64,000 nucleotides of DNA from Bacillota bacterium (GCA_009711785.1 VENA01000008.1:84591-148590), one strand, 5' to 3'; counted from the first letter of the stretch, positions 45,414 to 55,031 are shown. Translations and numbers: made by a program. The notes: a model not told the origin generated them from the sequence alone.

Positions 45414-47912
45414 CTAGATAAATAAATTTACATTTGATTCTTCTGCAGCTCCTAAATAAGCAGCTACACCACCTATTTCAACTCCATCTATAAGTTCTTT
45501 TTCTGTTATTCCCATAACATCCATACTCATTCCACAGGCTACTATATTAACTCCTGAATCTATAGCTTGCTTTATTAAGTCTTCTAAGGAATCAATATTT
45601 TTATCCTTCATAACTTTTCTTATCATTTTTGGACCCATACCTGCCATGTTCATTTTAGAAAGTCCTAATTTTTTACTACCTCTAGGCATCATTTTTGAAA
45701 ACATTCTATCCATAAAGCTTTTTTTCACATTTACTTTTTCAGGCTTTCTTAAAACATTTAAACCCCAGAAAGTGAAAAACATTGTTACATCTCTACCCAT
45801 AGCAGCAGCTCCATTTGCTATTATAAATGATGCTATAGCTTTATCTAAATCTCCACTAAATACAACCATTGTTTTATCATCGTTTTCTTTAATAACTTGA
45901 GTTTCTTTCTTTTTAACTTTGCTAGTTTCTTTTCCTTTTCTTAATACTGCTAAGAAGTCTTTATCCCTTTTTTCAGTTTTAATTAAAGTGTTGCCTGTTC
46001 TTTTACACCAAGTTTTAATGTCACTTACAAATCCAGGGTCAGTAGCAGTTACTTCTAAAATATCTCCGTCATTTAAGTCCTTAACTCTCATAAATACCTG
46101 TTTAATAGGTCCAGGACATGAAAGTCCACTACAATTTAACTTATAAGTTTCGCTATTTTCTTTTTTCATATCTACAGGATCACCATCTTCTTCATATTCT
46201 ATATTACTATCACAAGTAGATCCACCACAGTTATCTGAATCCTCTTCATCTTGACATAATACACAACTATAAGTTGTATATCCACCGGTCATATTTTTAA
46301 CATTTTTAAAACCATTTTGCATTAATATTCTAGTAGCAATATAAGCTCTTAAACCAACTGCACAATAAACAACTATAAGTTTATCTTTATCAAGTTCATC
46401 TAATCTATCCCTTAACTCATCCACTGGAATATTAACTGAGTTATCAACATATCCTAATTCCCTTTCAATAGGATCTCTTACATCTAAAATAGTTGTCTTT
46501 TCTAAATCAAGATCTTTGATTTGATGCCACTGAATTATATCCATTGTTCCATTTAATGTATTCTCTGCAACAAATCCAGCCATATTAACAGGATCTTTAG
46601 CTGATCCATAAGGAGGTGCATAGGCAAGTTCTAATTCTTTAAGGTCATAAACTGTTCCACCTAATCTTATAGTAGTTGCTATTACATCTATTCTTTTATC
46701 TACTCCATCATATCCAACAACTTGAGAACCTAATATTTTTCCTTCCATATCATATATTAATTTAATCCTTACAGGGAAAGCTCCAGGATAATATCCAGCA
46801 TGGGATTTAGAATGAGTATTAACTACTAAATAATCTTTACCATATTCTTTCCCTTCTGCATTTAAGGCTTTTTCATTTAAACCAGTACTTGCTACAGTTA
46901 AATCAAATACCTTTGCAACTGAAGTACCTTGAGTTCCGTTATATTTATCTTTCTTACCAGCTATATTACTAGCAGCAATTCTACCTTGTTTATTAGCTGG
47001 TCCTGCTAAAGGAACCATTGTTTTATCCTTTTTTAAAAAGTCAGTAACTTCTATTGCATCTCCTACTGCATAAATATTATCATCAGAAGTTTTTAAAGAC
47101 TCATCTACTACTATTCCACCTCTTTTATTAACTTTAAGTCCAGCTTTCTTTGCTAATTCACTTTGAGGTCTAACTCCTATAGATAACATTACTATATCAG
47201 CATTTACTTCATTTCCACTTTGAGTAGTTATTTTTGTAACACCATTATTATAATCAAAGTTTTTAACTCCATCATTTAATATTAAATTAATATCTTTATC
47301 TTTTAAGTGTTTATGAATATATTGGGCCATATCAAAATCAAGGGGTGCCATAACTTGATTTGCCATTTCTATTAATGTAACTTCCATTCCTTGATCATGT
47401 AGATTTTCTGCCATTTCAAGACCAATAAATCCTCCACCAACAACTGTAGCCTTTTTAGGTTTATTTTCATCTATGAAATTTTTAATATTATCAGTATCTG
47501 GAATATTCCAAAGAGTAAATATATTAGGTGAATCTATCCCAGGAATTGGAGGTGTTAATGGGTTAGAACCAGGAGATAATACTAAATTATCGTAACTTTC
47601 TTTATATTTTTCACCTGTTTCTAGATTTTCAACCTCTATTTCCTTTTTATCTTTATCAATATTTATTACTTTACTTTTAACCCTTACATCAATGTTAAAT
47701 CTTTTTTCCATTTTTTCAGGAGTCTGTACTAATAAAGAATCCCTCTCTTCTATAGTTCCTCCTATATAATATGGTAACCCACAGTTAGCAAAGGATATAT
47801 AATCCCCTTTTTCAAACATTACAATTTCTGCATCTTCGTCCATTCTTCTAAGTCTTGCAGCAGTACTTGCTCCTCCTGCAACACCACCTACTATTAAAAC
47901 TTTTTTTGACAT
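45414..47912 (-). CDS. CoA-disulfide reductase fused to rhodanese, TusA and DsrE-like modules
   Basis: 832 residues: FAD/NAD reductase (1-330; GGVAGGASTAARLRR, redox Cys44 in SFANCGLPYY), dimerisation domain (330-450), rhodanese (about 460-550, active loop CAVGLRA), a Cys-rich linker (CVLCQDEEDSDNCGGSTC), TusA domain (CSGLSCPGPI), and a C-terminal DsrE/DsrF-like domain (from VVFSGDLDKAIASF). The whole chain can pass sulfane sulfur from rhodanese to TusA to DsrE and reduce CoA persulfide. It is a cytoplasmic sulfur/persulfide enzyme; start follows AGGAGG. Upstream ArsR gene likely controls it. Confidence 0.92.
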   Translation of the reverse strand: MSKKVLIVGGVAGGASTAARLRRMDEDAEIVMFEKGDYISFANCGLPYYIGGTIEERDSLLVQTPEKMEKRFNIDVRVKSKVINIDKDKKEIEVENLETGEKYKESYDNLVLSPGSNPLTPPIPGIDSPNIFTLWNIPDTDNIKNFIDENKPKKATVVGGGFIGLEMAENLHDQGMEVTLIEMANQVMAPLDFDMAQYIHKHLKDKDINLILNDGVKNFDYNNGVTKITTQSGNEVNADIVMLSIGVRPQSELAKKAGLKVNKRGGIVVDESLKTSDDNIYAVGDAIEVTDFLKKDKTMVPLAGPANKQGRIAASNIAGKKDKYNGTQGTSVAKVFDLTVASTGLNEKALNAEGKEYGKDYLVVNTHSKSHAGYYPGAFPVRIKLIYDMEGKILGSQVVGYDGVDKRIDVIATTIRLGGTVYDLKELELAYAPPYGSAKDPVNMAGFVAENTLNGTMDIIQWHQIKDLDLEKTTILDVRDPIERELGYVDNSVNIPVDELRDRLDELDKDKLIVVYCAVGLRAYIATRILMQNGFKNVKNMTGGYTTYSCVLCQDEEDSDNCGGSTCDSNIEYEEDGDPVDMKKENSETYKLNCSGLSCPGPIKQVFMRVKDLNDGDILEVTATDPGFVSDIKTWCKRTGNTLIKTEKRDKDFLAVLRKGKETSKVKKKETQVIKENDDKTMVVFSGDLDKAIASFIIANGAAAMGRDVTMFFTFWGLNVLRKPEKVNVKKSFMDRMFSKMMPRGSKKLGLSKMNMAGMGPKMIRKVMKDKNIDSLEDLIKQAIDSGVNIVACGMSMDVMGITEKELIDGVEIGGVAAYLGAAEESNVNLFI

Positions 47913-47998
47913 ACCGAAACCTCCTTCAATCTAATAATCGTTATATTATAATAATTAAATATGCTTGTTAAAAATAATACAAATTTAGGTGTTAAAAA

Positions 47999-48292
47999 TT
48001 AAAATATCTGTTGTATTATCTTTTTTATATCTTCATTAATAACATAATATTTTACCTCTACTCCTTGTCTTTCCCCCTTTACAATACCAGCTGCCTTTAA
48101 TTTTGATAAATGTTGGGATATCGTAGATTGGGGAGCATCTAAACAATTTTGCATTGTAGTTACATTTCTTCCTTCTTCATCTAATAATCCTCTAACTATA
48201 CACAGTCTAACTGGATGAGAAATTGCTTTTAATACCTTTGCTTTTTCTTCTATAATTTCTTTATTATAATTCATTTCACTAATTTTAATCAC
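47999..48292 (-). CDS. ArsR-family regulator
   Basis: 97-residue winged helix (MQNCLDAPQSTISQHLSKLK is the recognition region). The metal motif ELCVCDL of classical ArsR/SmtB is absent; Cys31 and Cys50 are the only cysteines. With the persulfide-handling enzyme 86 bases downstream, a sulfur-responsive role like BigR/SqrR is a reasonable guess, though the Cys positions differ. Start uncertain: GTG at 48292 or ATG at 48274. Confidence 0.85.
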   Translation of the reverse strand: MIKISEMNYNKEIIEEKAKVLKAISHPVRLCIVRGLLDEEGRNVTTMQNCLDAPQSTISQHLSKLKAAGIVKGERQGVEVKYYVINEDIKKIIQQIF

Positions 48293-48465
48293 CTTCTTAA
48301 ATATCCTTATATTTAAATATTACGATATAATAATTCATTTGTCAAATGTTTATTACAAATTTTATTAGGTATTATATATACAGAGGTATCTATATTTGTA
48401 AAATAAAAATTAAAATGTAATAATATATATAGCTAAATACTTTTTTAAAATTTAGGAGGTGGCAA

Positions 48466-49710
48466 ATGTATAATAGTATTACTGAAAAACAAAAAAGAAA
48501 TGTGTTACTATTTTTTCCTGTATTATTAATATTTATTTCTTTCATATATGGGGATTTTAAAAAGACAATTGAAGGTCTTTATAAAATAATAATTCATCCT
48601 GATATTTTAATAACTGACTATATAGTAGTTGGAGGTCTAGCAGCAACTTTTATAAACTCAAGTATATTAACTTTATTAAATATAAGTTTAATTTATAGAC
48701 TTAAAATTAGAATTAATGGTCCTTATATTGCAGCGATTTTTATAATAGCAGGTTTTTCTTTCTTTGGTAAAAATATTTTTAATGTATGGCCTATATATCT
48801 TGGTGGTTTTCTTTATTCAAGATATCAAAATATTAATTTTAAAAGTGTAGCACTTATAACTATGTTTGGTACTAGCTTATCTCCTTTAGTTAGTCAAATT
48901 GCATATGGTTCTAATATTTCTATGCCCCTAAGTTTATTTTTAGGTATATTCTTTGGTACATTAGTTGGTTTTATACTACCTCCATTATCAGCCCATATGC
49001 TAAGAACCCATGATGGTTATAGTCTTTATAATATAGGTTTTACAGCAGGTATTATCGGTACAGTAATTATAGCTTTATTTAGAAGCTATGGCTTTATAAT
49101 AGAAAGTCAAGAAATCTTATCAAAGGAATATGATACCCCCCTTAAAATACTAATGATTTTATTTTCTATATTGTTAATAATTTTAGGATATATATTCAAT
49201 GATAAAAGTTTTAAAAATTACAAAAAGATTTACTATTATTCAGGAAGACTTATTACTGATTTTACTCAACTATTAGGTTTTGGACTTACCCTTATAAATA
49301 TGGGAATAATGGGTCTTATAGGAACTGTTTATGTTATAATATCAGGAGGAGTATTTAATGGACCTATTTTAGGAGGCTTACTTACCATAGTTGGATTTGC
49401 TGCCTTTGGTAAACATCCAAAAAATACAATTCCAATACTTCTAGGTGTTTATCTTGGAAGTTTAACTAAAGTTTGGCATGTAAAATCAACAATAACAATA
49501 ATAGCAGGTTTATTTGGAACTGCCCTAGCTCCGATACCCGGAACTTATGGAACTATTGCTGGAATAATAACAGGTTTTATTCACCTATCTGTAGTTATGA
49601 ATATAGGATATCTACACGGTGGAATTAACCTTTATAATAACGGATTCTCATCAGGTATAGTTGCTGCTGTTATAGTTCCTATAATCGATGCATTTAAAAA
49701 GGAGGATTAA
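48466..49710 (+). CDS. DUF1576 membrane protein with internal duplication
   Basis: 414 residues, about 11-12 hydrophobic segments. The two halves resemble each other: RINGPYIAAIFIIAGFSFFGKN with GYSLYNIGFTAGIIGTV in the first, VFNGPILGGLLTIVGFAAFGKH with GINLYNNGFSSGIVAAV in the second. The duplicated inverted-repeat style suggests a transporter or channel. Ribosome binding site GGAGGTGG. Followed 4 bases later by a small cytoplasmic protein gene. Confidence 0.8.
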   Translation: MYNSITEKQKRNVLLFFPVLLIFISFIYGDFKKTIEGLYKIIIHPDILITDYIVVGGLAATFINSSILTLLNISLIYRLKIRINGPYIAAIFIIAGFSFFGKNIFNVWPIYLGGFLYSRYQNINFKSVALITMFGTSLSPLVSQIAYGSNISMPLSLFLGIFFGTLVGFILPPLSAHMLRTHDGYSLYNIGFTAGIIGTVIIALFRSYGFIIESQEILSKEYDTPLKILMILFSILLIILGYIFNDKSFKNYKKIYYYSGRLITDFTQLLGFGLTLINMGIMGLIGTVYVIISGGVFNGPILGGLLTIVGFAAFGKHPKNTIPILLGVYLGSLTKVWHVKSTITIIAGLFGTALAPIPGTYGTIAGIITGFIHLSVVMNIGYLHGGINLYNNGFSSGIVAAVIVPIIDAFKKED

Positions 49711-49714
49711 TTAA

Positions 49715-50056
49715 ATGAAACACGAGATTAAAAAAGTTTCTAAAATACTAGATGAACTAGTTACCTTTTGCTTTATCCATGGTACTAAAGATATGAATAT
49801 TAATATTAAAGAAACTAAAGAAAACTTTAAAATGACTATTGAATCTGATAATGTTAACTGTAATGATGAAAGGGTAAAAAGACTTAATGAACTATTAGGT
49901 GGCCCTAGACAAAGTGAAATGGAAGAACATTACTGGGAATTAGCTGGAGAAAGTGACTGTGATACAGAGCTTACTTTAGTAGGTATGATGATAGATAAAG
50001 TTGATATTAAATTTGATAAATCTTCATTAAAAATGGTCCTTTTTAGATATAAGTAA
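49715..50056 (+). CDS. Small protein coupled to the DUF1576 gene
   Basis: 113 residues, soluble, acidic. Not recognised; the arrangement ELVTFCFIHGTKDMNINIKE and a late VDIKFDKSSLKMVLFRYK hints at an alpha/beta sheet. AAGGAGG for it lies inside the end of the DUF1576 gene, so the two proteins are made together and this may be its cytoplasmic partner. Confidence 0.7.
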   Translation: MKHEIKKVSKILDELVTFCFIHGTKDMNINIKETKENFKMTIESDNVNCNDERVKRLNELLGGPRQSEMEEHYWELAGESDCDTELTLVGMMIDKVDIKFDKSSLKMVLFRYK

Positions 50057-50077
50057 ACAGCCTAAATTAGGCTGTTT
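50055..50077. terminator. Bidirectional terminator
   Basis: 11-bp arms AAACAGCCTAA/TTAGGCTGTTT with T7 on the plus side, between converging genes; overlaps the end of the EamA gene. Confidence 0.85.
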
Positions 50078-50933
50078 TTTTCTTTAGTTTATTTTTTCTT
50101 TTTAATATTACATATGTCGATAGTAAAATGAAAATTCCACCTATAATAGTTGGTATAGAAGGAATTTCTTTTAAAAATATAATCCCAAATATCACCGCAC
50201 TTAAAGGATCAATATATGACAAAACTCCCACATGTTGAACCTTTATTTTTTTAATACCTTCAAAGTATAATGTTAAAGCTAAAGAAGTATGGATAATTCC
50301 TATAATAAGTAAAAATATAAAAGAAATCATATCAAAGTCATTTAAATTTTTAAGTGCAGGTAAAAACATTATTGATGCTACTAAAGTTTGTATTAAAACT
50401 ATTTTTTTAGATGATATATTAGATAATTTCTTTCCACTTATAGTAACTAATGCATAAAATAAAGCTGCTATAAGCCCATATAAAACACCTATACTATTAA
50501 AGTTTTCATTTAATACATCTGGATTTAAAATCATTATAATAATTCCTAAAAAACTAAGAAAAACAGCTAATAAAGTTTTTTTATTAAGCACTTCCTTAAG
50601 TATAATAACCGATAAATAAGTAACTATCACTGGAGCTGTATAATAACTTAATGTAGCTGAGGCTATTGTTGTTGTTTTAATAGCTTTAAAGAAAAACATC
50701 CAGTTTAGTGAAAGAAATATTCCACCGAATAATAAATATAATAAATCCTTTTTAACTAACTTATTATTGATTTTTTCTTTATTTATCCTACCTATAAAAA
50801 GCATTGATATAAAGGCTATAAATACTCTAAAAAATACTATAACCTCTGGTGGCTGATTTATCTCTCTTACAAATAATCCAATACTTCCCCACAAAAGCAT
50901 CGAAATAATAATCATTACATATCCCCTATTCAT
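50067..50933 (-). CDS. EamA/DMT-family transporter
   Basis: 288 residues, ten hydrophobic segments in two EamA repeats (MLLWGSIGLFVREI start; YGLIAALFYALVTISGKKL second repeat; SYIDPLSAVIFGIIFLKE near the end). Exports or imports small metabolites; substrate unknown. Confidence 0.88.
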   Translation of the reverse strand: MNRGYVMIIISMLLWGSIGLFVREINQPPEVIVFFRVFIAFISMLFIGRINKEKINNKLVKKDLLYLLFGGIFLSLNWMFFFKAIKTTTIASATLSYYTAPVIVTYLSVIILKEVLNKKTLLAVFLSFLGIIIMILNPDVLNENFNSIGVLYGLIAALFYALVTISGKKLSNISSKKIVLIQTLVASIMFLPALKNLNDFDMISFIFLLIIGIIHTSLALTLYFEGIKKIKVQHVGVLSYIDPLSAVIFGIIFLKEIPSIPTIIGGIFILLSTYVILKRKNKLKKKTA

Positions 50934-51020
50934 ATAACCATTCCTTTAAAATTAATCTATTTACTATAATAACAAATTTTTATAATTAGGTATACATTTA
51001 TTTTTATATTAAAAATCTCA

Positions 51021-51131
51021 AAGCTTATGGACATTATTTTTTAAAATAGAGACAAATCTTTATTTAGATACCCATCTAACAGATGAAAAAGTCATAAAAC
51101 TTTATAATACATAGCAAAGAACTAGAAAACT
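51021..51131 (+). pseudogene. Decayed duplicate of cotJB
   Basis: Bases from AAGCTTATGGA onward align with cotJB (54543 on), including an identical block AATCTTTATTTAGATACCCA. One frame reads ETNLYLDTH-TDEKVIKLYNT then TAG, against ETNLYLDTHPSDERAIRLHNT in cotJB. There is a 2-base indel before the block and no start or end. It lies in an otherwise gene-free stretch 3.5 kb before the intact copy. Confidence 0.75.
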
Positions 51132-51155
51132 TTGTTATCTTAATTTTTTTAAGTA

Positions 51156-51398
51156 TTATTCTCGAAGGTAAAGACAAGAACAAAACATTGTAAGAAAAAC
51201 TTCCGAAAACTCTTTGTCCAAAATGAAAATAAAAACAAATGAAATAACTAAATAGATTATTATAATTACCTCTAGATATTTTGAATCTGAACCACATAGT
51301 TTCTTTAATCTTCTTTTGTATGGAAAAACTTTATTAATAAAATAGAGTATTGCTACTGCAATAAATGGGTAAATAATTATAGATGTTATTAGATTCAT
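51156..51398 (-). CDS. Small membrane protein
   Basis: 80 residues with two hydrophobic segments (ITSIIIYPFIAVAILYFI and YLEVIIIIYLVISFVFIFIL) and a basic loop between (KVFPYKRRLKKL). AAGGGGG precedes ATG 51398. Not recognised. Confidence 0.55.
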   Translation of the reverse strand: MNLITSIIIYPFIAVAILYFINKVFPYKRRLKKLCGSDSKYLEVIIIIYLVISFVFIFILDKEFSEVFLTMFCSCLYLRE

Positions 51399-51495
51399 GA
51401 AAATCCCCCTTTTGTACACTTCATATATTTATCTGTTTTAAGTTTCTGTGTCACATAAGAAGATAAAGATATCGAAGATTTTATCTCTGTTATTA

Positions 51496-52614
51496 TTAAT
51501 TAAGCAAATCTTCAGCTTTCCAAAAGTTTTTAGAATCCCTATCTAAAACAATATTTGCAAAATTAGGATTGAATCTTATATAAAAATTACTAAAATGTTT
51601 AAGTCCATTTAAATCCTTAATAACCCTATTTCTATGATGAAAATCTATATCTGGTTTAATTTCTCTAAGAACACTAAAATCCTTTATACTAGATTTATAA
51701 AAGCGAATTTTCTCTAGATTTTTTAAATTCTTAATTCCCTTTAAACTATTAAGTTCAGTAAAAGCTAAACGTAAGTTTTTTATATGTTTTAAATCCTTTA
51801 AAATCGATAGATTATTGATCTTCGGAATATGAATATGGACATCTTCTAAATTAGGAAAGTTAGTAATACTTTTATCATTATCAACTTCTATATATGTAAG
51901 TTCTAGATATTCTAAAGATTCAATAGTTTCTAAAGATTGTATTTTACTTACCTTTATATTTTGTAAAGATAAACTCCTTAGTTTATCTAAACTTGATATA
52001 TTATCTAAGTTTTTAATACCTTTAGAAGATATACTCAATCTCTCTAAATTTGTAAGATTTTCTATTCCATTTAAGTCTATGACTTCGTCACTAATATATA
52101 AACTTGTTACTTTTTTTAAACTTTCCTTTGTCATTTCACCTTTATATCCATAGTCTTCTAACTCCTCTTTTACTTCCTTTTGTAATTTATGATCTTTAAA
52201 TATATCATTTTTACTTTCGTAATAGTTAAAAAATACATTTATAAAAAATACTAATATCACTAAAATTATCAACAATACATTATATTTTTCCTTTTTTAGA
52301 TTCTTTTGTAAATTATATATAGTTAATATTAAAAAGTATAGAACTAATAAAAGCATATAATTAAAATTGATATTATTTAACTTTAAATAATAGCTTGTTA
52401 ATATTATAAGTATAAAGAATATCATATGTACTTTTTTTGGTTCTTTAAACACATATCTTTGAACTAAGAATACTACTAAAAATGTTACTAAAGTTAAAAA
52501 ATAAAATCCACTAAAACTAGTAATGAAATTTCCCATATTGATAATAATCATTATTAAAAAAAACACTAAAAAAAATATTCTCTCATTCATTAATTTTTTC
52601 AATATATTAATCAT
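51496..52614 (-). CDS. Membrane protein with leucine-rich repeats
   Basis: 372 residues: four N-terminal hydrophobic segments (about 12-130), then about six LRR units of 21-23 residues (for example LTNLERLSISSKGIKNLDNI, LDKLRSLSLQNIKVSKIQSL, KNLEKIRFYKSSIKDFSVL). The repeats are internalin-like in spacing. Whether they face outside depends on topology. Role unknown; protein-protein contact is likely. Confidence 0.75.
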   Translation of the reverse strand: MINILKKLMNERIFFLVFFLIMIIINMGNFITSFSGFYFLTLVTFLVVFLVQRYVFKEPKKVHMIFFILIILTSYYLKLNNINFNYMLLLVLYFLILTIYNLQKNLKKEKYNVLLIILVILVFFINVFFNYYESKNDIFKDHKLQKEVKEELEDYGYKGEMTKESLKKVTSLYISDEVIDLNGIENLTNLERLSISSKGIKNLDNISSLDKLRSLSLQNIKVSKIQSLETIESLEYLELTYIEVDNDKSITNFPNLEDVHIHIPKINNLSILKDLKHIKNLRLAFTELNSLKGIKNLKNLEKIRFYKSSIKDFSVLREIKPDIDFHHRNRVIKDLNGLKHFSNFYIRFNPNFANIVLDRDSKNFWKAEDLLN

Positions 52615-52650
52615 AAAATTTCCCCTTTTTAATAAACATATTGACTTTTA

Positions 52651-53778
52651 CTATACATCTAATAGTATATCTGTAGCTTTGTTGCATATTTCTATCACAT
52701 TTGTTTCTTGAAAATTTGTTAAACATACGATACCTACTTTTTTATTAGTAATCATTCTAACGAAGGATTTTACTCCTGGATAACCTCCACTATGTTCTAC
52801 TAAATTTAACCCTTTATACATTCCTGTACACCATCCAAGTCCATACCCAGGATTCTTAACGTCAAATCTTGATGATACATCATTTACTCTTGTATAGGAA
52901 TTTTGCATTTCTCTAAGACTTATTGATTTTAATAAAGTGGCGTTTTTATAATCCATATGAGCCACTAAATATTTAGACATATCAAGGGCTGTTGAGTAAA
53001 TAAAACCGATAGGAGCTGCTATTTTATTTGTTGGAAATGAAACTTCTTTAAAGGATGAGTCATCATAAGTATAATATCTAGCACTATCTTTATCATTAAT
53101 TGCCTTCAATGGTTCGAGTGTAGTTCTTGTCATATTAAGTTTGTCAAAAATGTTTTTCTGTAAAAAATCATACCATGAAATACCACTAACTTTTTCGAAT
53201 AAATCCCCAACGATAACATAAGCATCTGTACAATACTTAAAACCTTCCCCTGGTTTGTAATCCAAATCTACATTTTTAAAATATCTAGTTATATCCTCAA
53301 AGGATTTAATGTCCTTTCTTACATCATCAGAAATACCTTTAGTTTTCTGCATTTCCCTCAAATCTTTTAACTCTTCTATGTTAGGACAAATAATATTTGC
53401 AATTAAAATATCACTTGGAAATCCCGCAGTATGAGATAGTAATTCTCTAACGGTAATTTTATCACTCTCTTCCTTTTTAGATGTACGAAAATATGGTAGA
53501 TAATGAACTAACGGTTTATCTAAGTCAATTAATCCTTTTTCAACTAAATGCATAATACTTGTTGATGCAAAACTTTTTGTAATACTTTGTATACTCATTA
53601 TAGTATTTGGTGTTATATTTTGTTTTGAATTAAGTCTAGCTTTTCCAAACCCTTTGGCATAAATTATTTCATTATCATATGAAAAAGCTACTGATACTCC
53701 CACCATTTTTTTCTCTTTGTTAATTCTATTTATATAATTTTCAAACTTTTCTATTTTTGCATTTAATTTTTCAAACAT
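52651..53778 (-). CDS. Serine hydrolase of the beta-lactamase class C / PBP4* fold
   Basis: 375 residues. Nucleophile motif SITK (Ser65-x-x-Lys68), second motif YCT in place of the usual YxN, third motif HSGG. LLSHTAGFPSD and LSKYLVAHMDYK fit the family. No signal peptide, so cytoplasmic; probably an esterase or peptidase, not a resistance enzyme. ATG at 53778 follows AAGGAG; the frame is open to 53820 without a site. Confidence 0.82.
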   Translation of the reverse strand: MFEKLNAKIEKFENYINRINKEKKMVGVSVAFSYDNEIIYAKGFGKARLNSKQNITPNTIMSIQSITKSFASTSIMHLVEKGLIDLDKPLVHYLPYFRTSKKEESDKITVRELLSHTAGFPSDILIANIICPNIEELKDLREMQKTKGISDDVRKDIKSFEDITRYFKNVDLDYKPGEGFKYCTDAYVIVGDLFEKVSGISWYDFLQKNIFDKLNMTRTTLEPLKAINDKDSARYYTYDDSSFKEVSFPTNKIAAPIGFIYSTALDMSKYLVAHMDYKNATLLKSISLREMQNSYTRVNDVSSRFDVKNPGYGLGWCTGMYKGLNLVEHSGGYPGVKSFVRMITNKKVGIVCLTNFQETNVIEICNKATDILLDV

Positions 53779-53812
53779 ATAATTTACTCCTTTTTTATTA
53801 TTTTTTCTTCGT

Positions 53813-54115
53813 TTAAGCATTTAATAATAATGTAAGAAAAAAAACTATTCCAAATAATATTAATGAAGCTTTCCCAAAATTACCTAAAGTTTTATTTGGT
53901 GGCGCTACAGCTAGAAAAATTATTAGAACTATATTCAAAACTGGAATTGTCATACATGCTAAAATTACTAGCCACATACCTATACCTACAGCGTAATCTT
54001 CATCATTATGATAATTATCTCTTTTTATATCATTTTTTCTATAACTTGATTCATATTTATAATTATTTGTATGTTTAAAATTTGTATTATGGTCAGTATT
54101 ATATAGATTGCTCAT
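53813..54115 (-). CDS. Small two-helix membrane protein
   Basis: 100 residues: hydrophilic Asn/Tyr/His-rich first half (about 1-45), then VGIGMWLVILACMTIPVLNIVLIIFLAVAPP and a second helix at the C-terminus. Start at 54115 with AGGGAGGG. Looks like DUF-type small membrane proteins of Firmicutes; function unknown. Confidence 0.65.
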   Translation of the reverse strand: MSNLYNTDHNTNFKHTNNYKYESSYRKNDIKRDNYHNDEDYAVGIGMWLVILACMTIPVLNIVLIIFLAVAPPNKTLGNFGKASLILFGIVFFLTLLLNA

Positions 54116-54329
54116 TAAATCCCTCCCTTTAAACATTCATATGTATTATACCATATATTTACAAATATGAATATTGCTGTTTTAAATAAGAGCTATTGAA
54201 CTATTTTTACTACTTCTTTCTTCTTCTAAGTAAAAAATACCCTTAAATTTCATTTTTTTAATTCTCACAAAACATTATAAAAACGCGTAATATATTAGTG
54301 CAATAGAATAATTTATTAGGAGGGATTCT

Positions 54330-54497
54330 ATGGACAATAAGGATATGTATGAATCAAAATATAAACTAGCCCACGCATACGTTCCGTTTCAAGTCATGGG
54401 TAGAGTATATTCACCAGATAAAGCTTTATGTAAAGGCACTTTGTTCCCAGAGCTTTATATGCCTTATAAGTATGAAAAAGAAAAAAAGAAATGTTAA
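54330..54497 (+). CDS. cotJA: Spore coat protein CotJA
   Basis: 55 residues: AHAYVPFQVMGRVYSPDKAL and CKGTLFPELYMPY are the CotJA hallmarks. AGGAGGG precedes the ATG. First gene of cotJABC, made in the mother cell during sporulation. Confidence 0.92.
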   Translation: MDNKDMYESKYKLAHAYVPFQVMGRVYSPDKALCKGTLFPELYMPYKYEKEKKKC

Positions 54498-54512
54498 TAG
54501 GAGGTGTATTCA

Positions 54513-54776
54513 ATGGATTCTAATCAACTAAAACTTTTAAGAAAGCTTATGGAAATTGAGTTTTGTTTAGTAGAAACAAATCTTTATTTAGATACCCATC
54601 CCTCAGATGAAAGAGCCATAAGGCTTCATAATACATTCGTTAAAGAACTAAAGGAACTTGAATATGAATATACAACTAACTATGGACCTCTTACTCATCA
54701 AAATATGAGTAGATGTCCTTGGGAATATATAAAGGGCCCTTGGCCTTGGGAAATAGACTATTGCGGTTGTGATTAA
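54513..54776 (+). CDS. cotJB: Spore coat protein CotJB
   Basis: 87 residues: LLRKLMEIEFCLVETNLYLD, HPSDERAIRLHN, and WPWEIDYCGC near the end are characteristic. ATG at 54513 with AGGAGGTG; an in-frame GTG at 54504 lies in that site. Confidence 0.93.
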   Translation: MDSNQLKLLRKLMEIEFCLVETNLYLDTHPSDERAIRLHNTFVKELKELEYEYTTNYGPLTHQNMSRCPWEYIKGPWPWEIDYCGCD

Positions 54777-54788
54777 GGAGGTTAAGAT

Positions 54789-54971
54789 ATGTGGATTTAT
54801 GAAAAAAAAATACAATATCCAGTAAGGGTTGATACTTGCAATCCTGCCCTTGCGCAAATGATTTTAGAGCAATTTGGTGGTGGTGATGGTGAACTAGGCG
54901 CAGCTGTTAGATACTTAACTCAAAGATATGTAATGCCTACAGACCATGTTGTAGTCAGTAGTTTCTACTGA
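54789..54971 (+). pseudogene. cotJC: cotJC, truncated after about 52 codons
   Basis: Opens exactly like CotJC manganese catalases (MWIYEKKIQYPVRVDTCNP, then GGGDGELGAAVRYLTQRYVMP). After TDH it continues with VVVSSFY and stops, 60 residues against about 190. The diiron/dimanganese helices after residue 60 are gone. The change falls near base 54946, the likely junction of the accessory region to the right. The rest of the gene is not in the window. Confidence 0.85.
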
Positions 54972-55031
54972 ATAATCACTCTTTCGAATATTTAATTTTA
55001 GGTCTTTCTTTGTTTGATAAATATAGAATAA

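Noticed and set aside
51076..51297. Minus-strand open frame of 73 codons
   Set aside because: Overlaps the better-supported 80-residue membrane protein in another frame and the cotJB relic; no ribosome site.
52651..53778. Beta-lactam resistance gene
   Set aside because: The SxxK motif is present, but there is no signal peptide and YxN is replaced by YCT; an esterase- or peptidase-like serine hydrolase is more likely.
54648..54857. Minus-strand open frame over cotJB/cotJC
   Set aside because: Antisense to the cotJ genes, no ribosome site, no recognisable protein.
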